Source of the DNA: Chryseobacterium sp. ON_d1
GTDB taxonomy: Bacteria > Bacteroidota > Bacteroidia > Flavobacteriales > Weeksellaceae
Assembly (NCBI RefSeq): GCF_006829085.1
Contig: NZ_BJTC01000001.1
Span: 186,001 to 250,000 of the forward strand
Length of the DNA stretch: 64,000 nt
Reading direction: 5' to 3'
Below, piece after piece: positions 7,876-18,266 of this stretch; positions within the stretch are counted from its first letter, which is position 1; each line of letters opens with the position of its first letter. A model generated the notes under the pieces. The model saw nothing but the letters and a program-made list of their open reading frames with translations, was not told the origin of the DNA and searched no databases. The translations under genes were made by a program, and so were the position numbers.

Positions 7876-9417
7876 ATGACGAAGTTCTACAATAGTGCAT
7901 TATTTCTATGCACTATTTTAAGCGTATCTGCTCAAGAGGTTGTTTGGCAGAAAGAGTTCAAATCCTCAACACAGGATTTTCTTTCTCAGATTACAACTAC
8001 TATTGACGGACAATATGTGATTTCAGGAAGTTCAATTCAATCCAAAAAAATTTCTACAGAGAATAACCAAAATAATGGTTACGATTTTCATTTGATCAAA
8101 CTCAATCAGCAAGGCGAAAAAGTTTGGGAGAAATATTTCTCTGGTCAAAACCATGATTTTTTATCAGCAACTGTGAATACCCAGGAAGGTGGATTTATTG
8201 TGACAGGTACTTCCTATTCAGGAAAAGGTTTGGATAAAAAACAAGAGTCAAGAGGTGGGTCAGACATTTGGTTGATAAGGATCAATGAATTCGGAGATGA
8301 ATTGTGGCAAAAAACAATTGGAGGAAGTTCTGATGAAGAAGCAAGATCTGTTATTCAAACTACCGACTTGGGATTTTTTGTTGTAGGAAATATTCAAAAT
8401 TCCGCAAAGACTTACGGTTCAAAAGATGTTTTAGTTGTAAAACTGGATAAAGATGGAAAAGAGTTATCCCAAATAATCTTGGGGGGAAAAGGATTGGATG
8501 AAGTCGAAAAAATGATACCGACGAAAGATGGCGGCGCTTTATTAGGTGTTTATTCTAGAAGCAATTCAGGAGGAACCAAGAAAACTGAAAATTTCGGCGA
8601 AGGTGACTACTGGATCATAAAACTAGACAAAAACGGAAAAATAGAATGGGAAAAGAATTTTGGAGGGAAAGGCGATGATCATATCAGAACGCTGGCCTTA
8701 ACTTCCAATGGGTTCATCATTGGTGGAGAATCCAGATCAGAAAGATCAGGGAACAAAACAGTAGGATTAGAAGAAGGATCAGACCTTTGGTTGATTTCTT
8801 TAAATGAAAGAGGAGATGAGCAGTGGCAAAAATCTTATAACTTCAAAAACCGTGATATTCTGATGAGTATGAGCGTTCTTCATTCAGCTAATGACACATC
8901 TACGAAAGGAATCTTATTGGGGGGCTATACCCAAGCCGAAGGTAGAATAGAAACTAATGATGAAACATTCTGGATGTTATACCTTGATCAGAATGGAAAT
9001 GAGCAGTGGAGAAAACATGTAAAAGGAGAATCCAGAAAGAAGGAAGAAAGGCTTTCTGATTTAAAATTAAACAGAGATGGTTCTATTGTTTTAGCAGGAA
9101 CCAGCGCAGAAGAACTAGGTAAGGAAAACTGGAAAATTGTAAAGCTGGGGGATAAACAGGTAGATCAGTTGATAGAAAAATATGATATCAAAATTTATCC
9201 AAACCCTGTATCAGATTATGCTTACGTAGAAATAGGTTTTGATTTCAAGGATGCAGATATTCTGTTGTACGATATGGGAGGGAGGCAGTTGCAAAGCCTG
9301 AAAACAAAAAATAAGGTGACCAAAATAAATACCCAAAATCTGATTCAGGGAGCTTATCTTCTTGTCATTAAAACGGATACAAATAAAACTGCAAATGCAA
9401 AACTCATAAAAAAATAA
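7876..9417 (+). CDS. cassette 1 component A: secreted repeat protein with T9SS type A sorting domain
   Basis: A 513-residue secreted protein. A signal peptide (residues 1-19, ending VSAQ) is followed by ~50-60-residue repeats built on GGSDIWLIRINEFGDELWQK-like units. This repeat type is expected to form a beta-propeller-like domain. The last ~75 residues are a T9SS C-terminal sorting domain (IYPNPVSDYAYVEIGF ... GAYLLVIKTD ... KLIKK). It should cross the outer membrane by T9SS. It is a close paralog of the genes at 20311 and 44080, each of which also heads a toxin cassette. Component B starts 2 bases after its stop. Carrier, anchor or receptor roles are possible; none can be shown from sequence. 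Confidence 0.88.
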   Translation: MTKFYNSALFLCTILSVSAQEVVWQKEFKSSTQDFLSQITTTIDGQYVISGSSIQSKKISTENNQNNGYDFHLIKLNQQGEKVWEKYFSGQNHDFLSATVNTQEGGFIVTGTSYSGKGLDKKQESRGGSDIWLIRINEFGDELWQKTIGGSSDEEARSVIQTTDLGFFVVGNIQNSAKTYGSKDVLVVKLDKDGKELSQIILGGKGLDEVEKMIPTKDGGALLGVYSRSNSGGTKKTENFGEGDYWIIKLDKNGKIEWEKNFGGKGDDHIRTLALTSNGFIIGGESRSERSGNKTVGLEEGSDLWLISLNERGDEQWQKSYNFKNRDILMSMSVLHSANDTSTKGILLGGYTQAEGRIETNDETFWMLYLDQNGNEQWRKHVKGESRKKEERLSDLKLNRDGSIVLAGTSAEELGKENWKIVKLGDKQVDQLIEKYDIKIYPNPVSDYAYVEIGFDFKDADILLYDMGGRQLQSLKTKNKVTKINTQNLIQGAYLLVIKTDTNKTANAKLIKK

Positions 9418-9419
9418 AT

Positions 9420-12400
9420 ATGAAAAGAAATAAAATCTTGGCATTATTGCTGGTAATAAGCACTGGAACAGGTATAATTGCTCAGGATAGGCCATCAGAA
9501 AGCTTATTTTTAATTGATAAGGTTTCAACAACTAATGATCTATACAAAGGAACCGTAAATGTAGATATTCCTTTATTTGAGTTTGCAGTAGGAAATTTAA
9601 AGCTTAAGAATGAAATAACTAACAGCTTTAAAGGATTTGATCCCAAATCGGACGAGAGTATTTATGGATTAAATTGGTATGGTAATTTATTTGGGCAAAT
9701 TACAAGAGAAGTAAAAGGAAATTATCTTCTAACAAATTATTTTGTTGCAGATGAAGCTAATTACAATTATGGTATCATTGCAGGAACAGAAGAAGAGAGG
9801 AAGGAAGCGACAACAGATTGTATATTGCCAAAATCTAATTTAACTAATGGTTATAGTAAAAAGCAATTATTATTTGGAGCAACAAATAGCAATGTATCAT
9901 CAGACTTTGATCCGGATAAATTTTATTTTGATTTTTTTGGATACAGTGGTTATTTTACATTTGATAATAATAGAAATCCTATAGTCTATTGTGAAAATGC
10001 CAAGTTAAAAATACAGTTAGTCTACCCTGTTGTTTCTAATAACAGCAATTCAATGTGTTATTCAGTAAGATCACCTCTAAATAATTCTACTAACATTGTA
10101 AAGGAAATTATTATAACTGATGATAAAGGAAATAAATTCTATTTTGGTGGAACAAATGATGAGTTGGAAATAAATTATTCGCAATTCGATATCAATGGGA
10201 AATATTATCTTGGTTCTAATATACGTAATTTTTATAGTGGTACAAGAGCAAATTTTATTATTTCATGGCAACTAAAAAAAGTAGAAACTTATAATGGAGA
10301 TACAATCGTTGGTAAATATGAACAGCAAGGTAATCTAAATATTTTAGATCCATTTTTTGAAAAAACACTTATAAACTCTAATAATACAAATCTTGTTTTT
10401 CCTACTAACTTTCCATCACAATCTCAGTTGGATCAAGCTGGAATATACGTAACAAGATCTAGATCTGTTGATTATAGAACCTTTGTAGTCTCGCCATTTT
10501 ATGCTACGGCAGTTATTAATACTTATACTAAAAGATCAGTTTTAAAGGAAGTAGAGGTACTGGGTAAGAATATTAAAATTAATTATAATTATTTTAAAGA
10601 TAGTAATAATTTAATACACCTTAGTAGTATCAATTTAAGCAGTTTTGGAAATAATAAAAGTTTTACATTTAATCAAATCCCTCTGGGGGGACAAAATTAC
10701 AGATACTTTCTGAAATCGGTCGAGGAAAATAATGGCGAGAAGTATTATTTTGAATATAATAAAACAGAATCTTTCCCTGACAAAAGCACTAATTTTATAA
10801 ATGATTTTGGCTATTGGACTGGAACTAACACAATTAATAATGACAATAATTTTTATGATGCTACATCTTTGAAAAAAATTGTGTATCCGACCAAGGGATT
10901 TACAAGGCTCTATTACGAACCAGCAGATTATAATGTCGTATCGAAATACTCTTCACAATTACAAAAAGATGTTTTCACAAATCCTACTAATACTACAACT
11001 CATGCGCTTTTGAGATTGAAAAGTAAAATTGAATACGATGGAAATAAGCAATACCAAACATCTTATACTTACAAACTGAACAATGGTTTGTCATCCGGAA
11101 TTTTTGGAGCAGCTTCCAAAAAAAGCCCGATAGTATATAGCCAAGTTCAGGAAAAAGTAAGTAATAAAGGAATGGTAGAATATTTTTTTGCAGATTATTA
11201 TACAAATCCTGATGATTTAACTTTAAAAAACTTCTCTAACACGGATTTCGATAAACGGAAAGGAATCACGCGAGTAAGTAAAGATAATGAAAGAGGAAAG
11301 ATTTTAAAGAAAAAAATATTCGATTCGAATAATACAATATTACAGGAGCATATTTATGAATACGAAAATTTTTTACGCCCAGAAAGCGAGCTTTTAGATG
11401 TTGATCCGCTTACATGTACTACTTGTAAGTTATCTGACGTTAATTATTATGTTTATACTGATATTTCGAAAGTTTTTAGTACAAATCCAACTTCCGCTTT
11501 TTCAATGTATGTACCTGTAATACCTTATTTACTAAAAAAAGAAAAAATAATCAATTACCTGGGTAATAAACAGCTTACAAGCGAGAAAACTATTAAATAT
11601 AGAGAATCTGGTAATTTTTGGCATCCATATCCGGAACAGATTGAAACAACAGCAGCAGAAGGGACAACTATTAAAAAGAACCTTTATGCTATTGATTTGT
11701 ATAAGTCAGGCCTTGCAAATAATATTAACAATGTGGGAGAAGATTATACACTTTATAATAATATGATAAGCTCTAATATTTTACATCCTATTATTGAAAT
11801 TGAGAAAAACAAAGATGCTAAATTCTCTTTACGGGAGAATCTATTCTATCCTGTTTCATTTACTCATAAAAAAAGGAGAGACTCAAAACTTAATGTCTCC
11901 TTAAATAATTTTACAGATTATAATATCCCGGTAAATCAAACATTAGAAAATATCAGCTATGATGTATTGGATAATAAAGCGAACTATCTTCAAGTTACAG
12001 ATAAATCTGGTATATCAGTTGTCACACTATATGGATATAAGCAAACTTTACCAATAGCAAAAATCGAAGGGGTAACGTACTCACAACTTATGCAGTTATT
12101 AAACCAACCTACTACCCCTATAGGTTATTTAAACTTAGACATCGTGAGTAAGTCTGATGTAGATTACAATAGTACATCAGAACAGGAATTAAAAGATGCT
12201 TTAGATACATTTAAAAAGAATCCTCTATTAAAAGGGTATTCCATAACTACCTACACTTATGATCCATTAAAAGGTATTACAAGCACTACAAAACCTTCTG
12301 GTAAAAAGGAATTTTATAAATATGATAATTTAAATAGGCTAGAACGAATATTGGATAATGATTTAAATATCATACAAGAATTCAAATACAATTTTGCGCC

Positions 12401-12929
12401 GCTAAAATTTTACAGTTCCGAAAAAAGCCAGCCTTTTACAACAACGAACTGTGCCCCGGGAACACTTCCGGTATCTGGAATTTATACTGTTCCGGAATTC
12501 AAGTATTCTTCTACTATAAGTCAGGATGATGCAGAGCAAAAAGCACAAAATGAATTAAATACAGAAGGTCAGAACTATGTAAATACACATTATAATTGTA
12601 CACCTTATGTATGTACGATTACGCCAACTTATCTAGCCGATATTTATTATTCTTCTTTTCAGGAAATTTCTTTCGGGCATATAAAAGCTATTTTAAGTCT
12701 TCCATTAACTAACTCTAGTGGAGGCTCTGCCCCAAATTGGTCAAGCGGTGTTTTTATAGGAACCTTGGGTTCTTTATGTACACCGAATTCTTATAAAAAT
12801 ATAAGTGTGTCCTCAACTAATGGCTCTTGGAATGTTTCGATAGCACCAAGTGGAGGTGTAACTTTAACATCTATGGGAGGAGGAAGTCCTTCGGGATCAA
12901 CAACATTATATTTTGAATACGATAAATAA
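9420..12929 (+). CDS. cassette 1 component B: secreted YD-repeat protein without RHS core, with DUF5977-like tail
   Basis: A 1169-residue protein with an N-terminal signal peptide (LALLLVISTGTGIIAQ). The N-terminal region matches the Bacteroidota RHS-associated pattern (GTVNVDIPLFEFAVGNLKLK, GLNWYGN). The C-terminal part has the family signature YGYKQTLPIAKIEG and a terminal YD unit (TYDPLKGITSTTKPSGKKEF). Unlike the other B proteins it continues ~150 residues further. The extension first contains a DUF5977-like segment (about residues 1000-1060: FTTTNCAPGTLPVSGIYTVP ... STISQDDAEQKAQNE), then a Ser/Gly-rich tail. There is no RHS core and no T9SS sorting domain. It is likely the partner of the RHS protein 6 bases downstream, analogous in layout to TcB with TcC; that analogy is inference. 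Confidence 0.82.
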   Translation: MKRNKILALLLVISTGTGIIAQDRPSESLFLIDKVSTTNDLYKGTVNVDIPLFEFAVGNLKLKNEITNSFKGFDPKSDESIYGLNWYGNLFGQITREVKGNYLLTNYFVADEANYNYGIIAGTEEERKEATTDCILPKSNLTNGYSKKQLLFGATNSNVSSDFDPDKFYFDFFGYSGYFTFDNNRNPIVYCENAKLKIQLVYPVVSNNSNSMCYSVRSPLNNSTNIVKEIIITDDKGNKFYFGGTNDELEINYSQFDINGKYYLGSNIRNFYSGTRANFIISWQLKKVETYNGDTIVGKYEQQGNLNILDPFFEKTLINSNNTNLVFPTNFPSQSQLDQAGIYVTRSRSVDYRTFVVSPFYATAVINTYTKRSVLKEVEVLGKNIKINYNYFKDSNNLIHLSSINLSSFGNNKSFTFNQIPLGGQNYRYFLKSVEENNGEKYYFEYNKTESFPDKSTNFINDFGYWTGTNTINNDNNFYDATSLKKIVYPTKGFTRLYYEPADYNVVSKYSSQLQKDVFTNPTNTTTHALLRLKSKIEYDGNKQYQTSYTYKLNNGLSSGIFGAASKKSPIVYSQVQEKVSNKGMVEYFFADYYTNPDDLTLKNFSNTDFDKRKGITRVSKDNERGKILKKKIFDSNNTILQEHIYEYENFLRPESELLDVDPLTCTTCKLSDVNYYVYTDISKVFSTNPTSAFSMYVPVIPYLLKKEKIINYLGNKQLTSEKTIKYRESGNFWHPYPEQIETTAAEGTTIKKNLYAIDLYKSGLANNINNVGEDYTLYNNMISSNILHPIIEIEKNKDAKFSLRENLFYPVSFTHKKRRDSKLNVSLNNFTDYNIPVNQTLENISYDVLDNKANYLQVTDKSGISVVTLYGYKQTLPIAKIEGVTYSQLMQLLNQPTTPIGYLNLDIVSKSDVDYNSTSEQELKDALDTFKKNPLLKGYSITTYTYDPLKGITSTTKPSGKKEFYKYDNLNRLERILDNDLNIIQEFKYNFAPLKFYSSEKSQPFTTTNCAPGTLPVSGIYTVPEFKYSSTISQDDAEQKAQNELNTEGQNYVNTHYNCTPYVCTITPTYLADIYYSSFQEISFGHIKAILSLPLTNSSGGSAPNWSSGVFIGTLGSLCTPNSYKNISVSSTNGSWNVSIAPSGGVTLTSMGGGSPSGSTTLYFEYDK

Positions 12930-12935
12930 CAAATC

Positions 12936-15900
12936 ATGAAAGGAATAATTTTATCAATCATCACGCTATTAGTAAGCACTTTTTCTCTTGCACAGACAAC
13001 TACTGAAAATTTTATACAAACTAAAACTTATCTTGAACCAGTAAAAGATTCAAGCCTTACGGCTAAACAATCACGGATAATAGAGTACTTTGATGGATTG
13101 GGGAAAACAAAACAAATTATTAATGTAAAATCAACACCGTTAGGTAAAGATTTAGTAACTATTATCCCATATGATGACTTTGGCAGACAAGTTGATAATT
13201 GGCTGCCAGTCCCCTTAAACAGTTTAGGTGGGGCTATTCAGGATGGAATTCAAGGTGCGGTACAAACCTATCATAATGACAGTAGACCTTTTTCACATAC
13301 TAATTTAGAGACTTCTCCTTTAGATAGAACATTGTCTCAAGTGCGTCCAGGAACGATATGGCAAACACATCCTGTACAGTTTAAATATGAAGCAAATGAG
13401 GACGGCGAGGTAAAAAAATATATATCCTCAACGAATTGGGTAAATAATGAAACTTCTTCAGATGTTATTGAATCCGGTTTTTATCCAGCAGGAAAATTGT
13501 ATAAAAATAGCGTAATTGATGAGGATGAAAATAAAACGATAGAATATAAAAATAGTAAAGGGCAGGTCATATTGATAAAAAAAATAATAAGTCCTACAGA
13601 AAGTGCAAATACTTATTATGTCTATAATGAATATGACCAACTCGTATTTGTAATTCCTCCAAAGGCTTCAATTGTTGCTGATGTAAATTCTGTACTAAGT
13701 CAACTTTGTTATCAATATAAATATGATAATAAAAATCGCTTGATTGAAAAGCAACTTCCTGGTAAGGGTAAAGAATATATGGTTTATGATAAGGCAGACA
13801 GATTAATTTTATACCAGGACACAAATTTAAAAGAAAAACAAAATAAATGGCTTATCACTAAATATGACCAATTAGGTAGAGTTGCTTATACTGGATTTTT
13901 GAACGGAGGTGATAGAATAGATAGGCAAAACGATATAAATAATTTAGTAATAACAGAAACTAGAAGTACAACTGGCTTTACAAGCAACGGCATTACAGTT
14001 TATTATACACAGAATTATTTTAATAATGAAATCCCTACAATTCTTTCTGTAAATTATTACGATGTATATCCACAATATGATTTTAATCCTACTTTTCCTG
14101 CGGATATCTTAGGGCAACCTACTTTGACAGAAGCCATAGATAATAAAGGGTTTAGTACAATAGGTCTGCCAGTAATGAACTTAGTTAAGAATATTGAAGA
14201 TGACAATTGGACTAAGAAATATATTTACTACAACAAAAAAGGACAACTTATAAGGTCATACTCGATAAATCATTTAGGCGGGCGAACTCAGATCGATTCA
14301 AAATTAGATTTTACTGGAGCGGTACAGCAAACAGTAACTTGGCATAAACGATTGAATGCTGACCCTGACAAAGTGATAACAGAAAATTTTACTTATGATC
14401 ACCAGAATAGATTATTAACACACACTCATCAGGTTGATAATAATAGTGTTGAATATTTGGCTCAGAATAAATATGATGAACTTTCTCAAATAGAAAGTAA
14501 GAAAGTAGGGGGAACTTCTCCAAACGCTCCCTTACAACAGATAAATTATCAATACAATATCCGAGGGTGGATGACCAAAATTAACGATCCGTCTAATCTT
14601 GGAGGAAAATTGTTCGGCTACGAAATGAAATTTACGAATCCAGTTAATTCAAATATAGCACCTGGAAAATTTAATAGCAATATTACAGAGATCGATTGGA
14701 AAATTTCATCAGAGGATGTATTAAAAAGATATAATTATGAGTACGATAATTTAAATAGACTAAAAAATGCTTTCTATAAAGAACCTACAACAGGGAATAA
14801 CAATTTCTTTGATGAATATATGACCTATGATCTTAATGGAAATATCGAAACTTTAAAAAGAACTGCACCATTAGTATTTTCTCCGACAGCAACAACAGTT
14901 GACGACTTAGAATATAAATATACAGGAAATCGTCTAACGAAAGTAATTGAAAACGCGTTAAATGATGCAGGTTATGAGGGAGGAAATAATATAATTGATT
15001 ATGATCCGAATGGCAACATGACTACTATGAAAGATAAAGGTATATATGAGATTGATTATAATTACATTAATCTGCCAAGTACTTTTTCTATCACACAAAA
15101 TGATCCGTTTGGAACTTCCATTAGTTTTTTCCTAAATTATTTATATAGAGCAGATGGGACTAAAGTACGTAAAACTTACACAACAGGAGGAGGCAAGGGC
15201 CAGCCAACTGTTAATAAAATGACTGACTATTTAGATGGTTTTCAGTATAATGGTACGGAATCTATTGCACCCTGCCCATGGTGCAGAACAGAATTTGCGT
15301 ATGAAGAACAAGCTTTTAAAGGTCCAATTTTAGATCCAGAAATAACAAAAGGATGGACGCTTGGTTTTGTGTCAACTGCTGAAGGTTTTTATAGCTTTAC
15401 TGAAAAACGTTATATTTATCAATACAGAGATCATTTAGGAAATGTTAGGGTAAGTTATGCCAAAAATAATGAAGGTGCAGTTGAAATTACAGGTACAAAT
15501 AATTATTATGCTTTTGGAGCAAATCACATTGGAGGAGTAAAAAGTTTACTGGGGGGGTATCAAAACTATAAATACAATGGTAAGGAACTTCAGGAAAGTG
15601 GTATGTATGATTATGGAGCACGATTTTATATGGCAGATTTGGGAAGATGGGGAGTTGTAGATCCCTTAGCAGAATCGTATAGAAGACACTCTCCATACAA
15701 TTATACTGTTAATAACCCGATCAATTTTACTGATCCTGACGGAAGATGGGTCAGAGGGGCTGGATTTTGGAACAACCTTACCAAATCAGATGCTAGAATT
15801 TATGCAGAACAATGGTCTGAAAAATTAGGTTCAGGCTTTTATAATGTTGCTGTTAACAAAGGAGATAATGGTACTTGGAAAGTAAGTTCTCACACACTAA

Positions 15901-16484
15901 ATGTGAGTTACACAGATAGTTTTAATTCTAAAGGCTATATAAATACTCTTGCCGTTGGCTATTCTGAAGGTGGTGGATTAGGTACTCGTCCCTCAGCAAT
16001 TAACCCTTGGGGGCCTACAATTGGATCAGTACCTGAATCCCGTGGTAAAAGTGATATTCAAATGCTAGTTTCTGAAAATCCTTTGGTTCAAGGAGCTGCA
16101 ATAGACCTTTTGACTGCGGGGACGGGAAAAGTTATTAGAGGGCTACTTCAAAGTGAAAAGGAAGCCGTAAGGGTTGGTCATCTTACTCCATGGGCTGAGA
16201 TGGTAAAAGAAGAACGAAGAGCTTTTCAACACAGTTACAAAAAGGCTGCAGAACTTGATCTTCCTGTTTGGCATGAAAAAGAAGCGGATATTTTACAAGA
16301 ATTATTTAATAATAAGGTTAGTAATATCAGAGAAGCAGGAGCAAATAGCTTTTTTAAATCAAACGAATGGGTGAGAGGTGTTAGGACAACTGTTAATAGA
16401 ACAGAACCAATAATTGGTGGAGAAAAATATTATTATTATGAAACAATTCAAGGTAAATTTGTCAGTGCAGGAAAAATGCCTTAA
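12936..16484 (+). CDS. cassette 1 component C: DUF6443/YD/RHS-core protein with unrecognised C-terminal toxin-like domain
   Basis: An 1182-residue polymorphic-toxin-type protein. Order: signal peptide (1-19, FSLAQ), DUF6443 (about 20-160, RIIEYFDGLGKTKQI), YD repeats (to ~800, e.g. YDNLNRLKNAFYKEP), RHS core (~826-933: YIYQYRDHLGNVRVSY ... YDYGARFYMADLGRWGVVDP), ending at DPDGR. The ~248-residue tail is unrelated to the tails of cassettes 2 and 3. It has a linker with a hydrophobic stretch (LVQGAAIDLLTAGTGKVIRG) and a terminal module with RRAFQHSYKKAAELDLPVW and EKYYYYETIQGKFVSAGKMP. I do not recognise its activity. A candidate immunity gene starts 14 bases later. Confidence 0.88.
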   Translation: MKGIILSIITLLVSTFSLAQTTTENFIQTKTYLEPVKDSSLTAKQSRIIEYFDGLGKTKQIINVKSTPLGKDLVTIIPYDDFGRQVDNWLPVPLNSLGGAIQDGIQGAVQTYHNDSRPFSHTNLETSPLDRTLSQVRPGTIWQTHPVQFKYEANEDGEVKKYISSTNWVNNETSSDVIESGFYPAGKLYKNSVIDEDENKTIEYKNSKGQVILIKKIISPTESANTYYVYNEYDQLVFVIPPKASIVADVNSVLSQLCYQYKYDNKNRLIEKQLPGKGKEYMVYDKADRLILYQDTNLKEKQNKWLITKYDQLGRVAYTGFLNGGDRIDRQNDINNLVITETRSTTGFTSNGITVYYTQNYFNNEIPTILSVNYYDVYPQYDFNPTFPADILGQPTLTEAIDNKGFSTIGLPVMNLVKNIEDDNWTKKYIYYNKKGQLIRSYSINHLGGRTQIDSKLDFTGAVQQTVTWHKRLNADPDKVITENFTYDHQNRLLTHTHQVDNNSVEYLAQNKYDELSQIESKKVGGTSPNAPLQQINYQYNIRGWMTKINDPSNLGGKLFGYEMKFTNPVNSNIAPGKFNSNITEIDWKISSEDVLKRYNYEYDNLNRLKNAFYKEPTTGNNNFFDEYMTYDLNGNIETLKRTAPLVFSPTATTVDDLEYKYTGNRLTKVIENALNDAGYEGGNNIIDYDPNGNMTTMKDKGIYEIDYNYINLPSTFSITQNDPFGTSISFFLNYLYRADGTKVRKTYTTGGGKGQPTVNKMTDYLDGFQYNGTESIAPCPWCRTEFAYEEQAFKGPILDPEITKGWTLGFVSTAEGFYSFTEKRYIYQYRDHLGNVRVSYAKNNEGAVEITGTNNYYAFGANHIGGVKSLLGGYQNYKYNGKELQESGMYDYGARFYMADLGRWGVVDPLAESYRRHSPYNYTVNNPINFTDPDGRWVRGAGFWNNLTKSDARIYAEQWSEKLGSGFYNVAVNKGDNGTWKVSSHTLNVSYTDSFNSKGYINTLAVGYSEGGGLGTRPSAINPWGPTIGSVPESRGKSDIQMLVSENPLVQGAAIDLLTAGTGKVIRGLLQSEKEAVRVGHLTPWAEMVKEERRAFQHSYKKAAELDLPVWHEKEADILQELFNNKVSNIREAGANSFFKSNEWVRGVRTTVNRTEPIIGGEKYYYYETIQGKFVSAGKMP

Positions 16485-16498
16485 CTAAAAAAAAAGAT

Positions 16499-16957
16499 AT
16501 GTCACAATATATAGATTCATATTACTTGGTTGAAAACAGAACTTTGGAAGTTATAAATACTTTTTTTTCGAAGTATTTGCCTTCGGGAAAAGAGGAACTA
16601 GCAATGGATTATCCCTTTCCACAATATTCTGATACACCTCAAACAATATATCATTCAGTTAAAGAATTATTACTATATCTGGGAAACAATCCTGATTCTG
16701 AATATATTATTTATTTTAAAAATAAAGATGAATTATCAGAAATTAAGCAAATTGTTTTACAATATACTGATGATGGAAAATTAATATTCGGTGTATCAAG
16801 TATCGGAAATGATCCTTCATCAAGCAAAAGTATTCAACTTTTTAGAGAAATTAAAAACTTTTTAAACTCTCATAATGCCTGTGCTACAATTGAAGAACCA
16901 CCGCCAACAAATTCATTGGATTTTGTTGACTTTTGTGATGAAAGATATAGGATTTAG
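16499..16957 (+). CDS. cassette 1 component D: candidate immunity protein
   Basis: An acidic 152-residue protein with no signal peptide or membrane segment and no family I recognise. It starts 14 bases after the RHS toxin-like gene on the same strand and is followed by a terminator, which is the standard place for a cognate immunity gene. It would be cytoplasmic, so if it is the antidote, the cassette-1 tip acts in the cytoplasm. The immunity role is inferred from position only. Confidence 0.7.
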   Translation: MSQYIDSYYLVENRTLEVINTFFSKYLPSGKEELAMDYPFPQYSDTPQTIYHSVKELLLYLGNNPDSEYIIYFKNKDELSEIKQIVLQYTDDGKLIFGVSSIGNDPSSSKSIQLFREIKNFLNSHNACATIEEPPPTNSLDFVDFCDERYRI

Positions 16958-17058
16958 GTATTAGTATAGATGTAAGATATACTATTTATTTATGACCAAA
17001 GAAATTTTTATCTTAAATAATTTTTATGGATTAAGATTTATAGTATCGAATGAAAGCG

Positions 17059-17089
17059 GACTGTTATACAAATAACAGTCTGTTTTTTT
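17059..17089 (+). terminator. intrinsic terminator of cassette 1
   Basis: A 9-bp perfect stem GACTGTTAT/ATAACAGTC with a 4-base loop is followed by TGTTTTTTT, about 100 bases after the candidate immunity gene. The rest of 16958-17437 is AT-rich and holds nothing else I can recognise. Confidence 0.75.
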
Positions 17090-17437
17090 ATTAGAAGATG
17101 GTAATTTGAGTGTTAAATCAAGATTAGATTATAGGAGCAATATTGACCACTAAATTCTAATTAAAAGTGAATTTAAATTGATCACCTTTGTTTTTGTAAA
17201 TTATAAATTTGATGACAAAACTAATTTAATTTAATTGATGACAGCATCTTTTTTATCCTCTTCTAAATAATCAATTTTTTATAATCTATCAAAGATATTT
17301 AAGTCAAGGTAAATCGTCATGATTTTTGATTTTTGAAAATGTACAAAACTCTTTTCTTAAATTTTTACGGTTTTCTGTAAAAACAAAGAAATCTTAATTT
17401 TCTAAATGTTTGCTAAGTTTGCATTTTTTTATCTGAT

Positions 17438-18124
17438 TTAAAATACAATCTCACTATTGTTTTTCTCTGTGGTAGTAAATTTTTCGGCAATAATATATGG
17501 TTGATTAAGGAAATAATTATCTGGAGATATAATTTCGTTCCCGAAAATTAAGACTTTCATATTGCTATAATTACTTTCGTATTCATCTTCGATCTGAAGC
17601 TGTAGATTTTCAGATTTACAAAGTGTTTCGAATGGGCTTACCAAAATTTTAGGTAAATTGATGTATTCTGCGTTACTTTCCACATCAGTTAAACCTTTAA
17701 ACCTTTCAGGAATTTCTTTTTCTCCAAACAGATCTTCCGTATTCCAAAAAAAGTCTTCCACATATTTCCAAGAACCTATTTCCTTTTGTAGTAGTTGATA
17801 AAATTTCCCTAGAAACTGGAATTTATTTTCCGGTACACCAGTTATCTTGCATTGAATTTCTGTGCTTTCAATTATTTTTAGCAGCGGATGATCTTCGTAA
17901 AGATTTATTTTCAAATAAGGCATCAGATTTCCTGAATCAAAATTTTTAAAACCAAAAACATTTTCTGCATTTATAATCCATTCAACTTCTTTTTCTGTCT
18001 CATCAATCAAAGTGATTTGAAGTTGAAGCTGAGAATTCTCTACTTCAAAAATTAACTTTTTTAAATATATGAAACCTTGTGATGAAAAATTTTCTGAATT
18101 CGTTAAGGTAATTAGTTTTTCCAT
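17438..18124 (-). CDS. hypothetical acidic protein
   Basis: A 228-residue acidic soluble protein with no signal peptide; I do not recognise the family. It points toward cassette 1 from the opposite strand, and its composition (Glu/Asn/Leu-rich, acidic) is like many immunity proteins, so an orphan immunity gene is possible but unproven. A perfect palindrome lies 37-51 bases upstream of its start. Confidence 0.6.
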   Translation of the reverse strand: MEKLITLTNSENFSSQGFIYLKKLIFEVENSQLQLQITLIDETEKEVEWIINAENVFGFKNFDSGNLMPYLKINLYEDHPLLKIIESTEIQCKITGVPENKFQFLGKFYQLLQKEIGSWKYVEDFFWNTEDLFGEKEIPERFKGLTDVESNAEYINLPKILVSPFETLCKSENLQLQIEDEYESNYSNMKVLIFGNEIISPDNYFLNQPYIIAEKFTTTEKNNSEIVF

Positions 18125-18160
18125 TATTTTATTATTGATTAAAATAAAAATATTAAAATA

Positions 18161-18175
18161 TTGTAAGTCTTACAA
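18161..18175. promoter_or_regulatory. palindrome upstream of hypothetical gene
   Basis: TTGTAAG-T-CTTACAA is a perfect inverted repeat with a one-base centre, 37 bases before the start of the gene at 17438-18124. It could be an operator; the binding protein is unknown. Confidence 0.35.
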
Positions 18176-18266
18176 CCATTTCATATCGATGTAATAGTGA
18201 GAGGATCTTTGAAATAATAAATCCCAACTCCCGTCAGGATTTATTATCAGATCATCCCTTTACAGT

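Noticed and set aside
5641..7900. A second copy of the tRNA-Lys 3' end as the right attachment site.
   Set aside because: I found no repeat of CTGGGTTCGAATCCCAG elsewhere in the window; if it exists it lies outside or has decayed.
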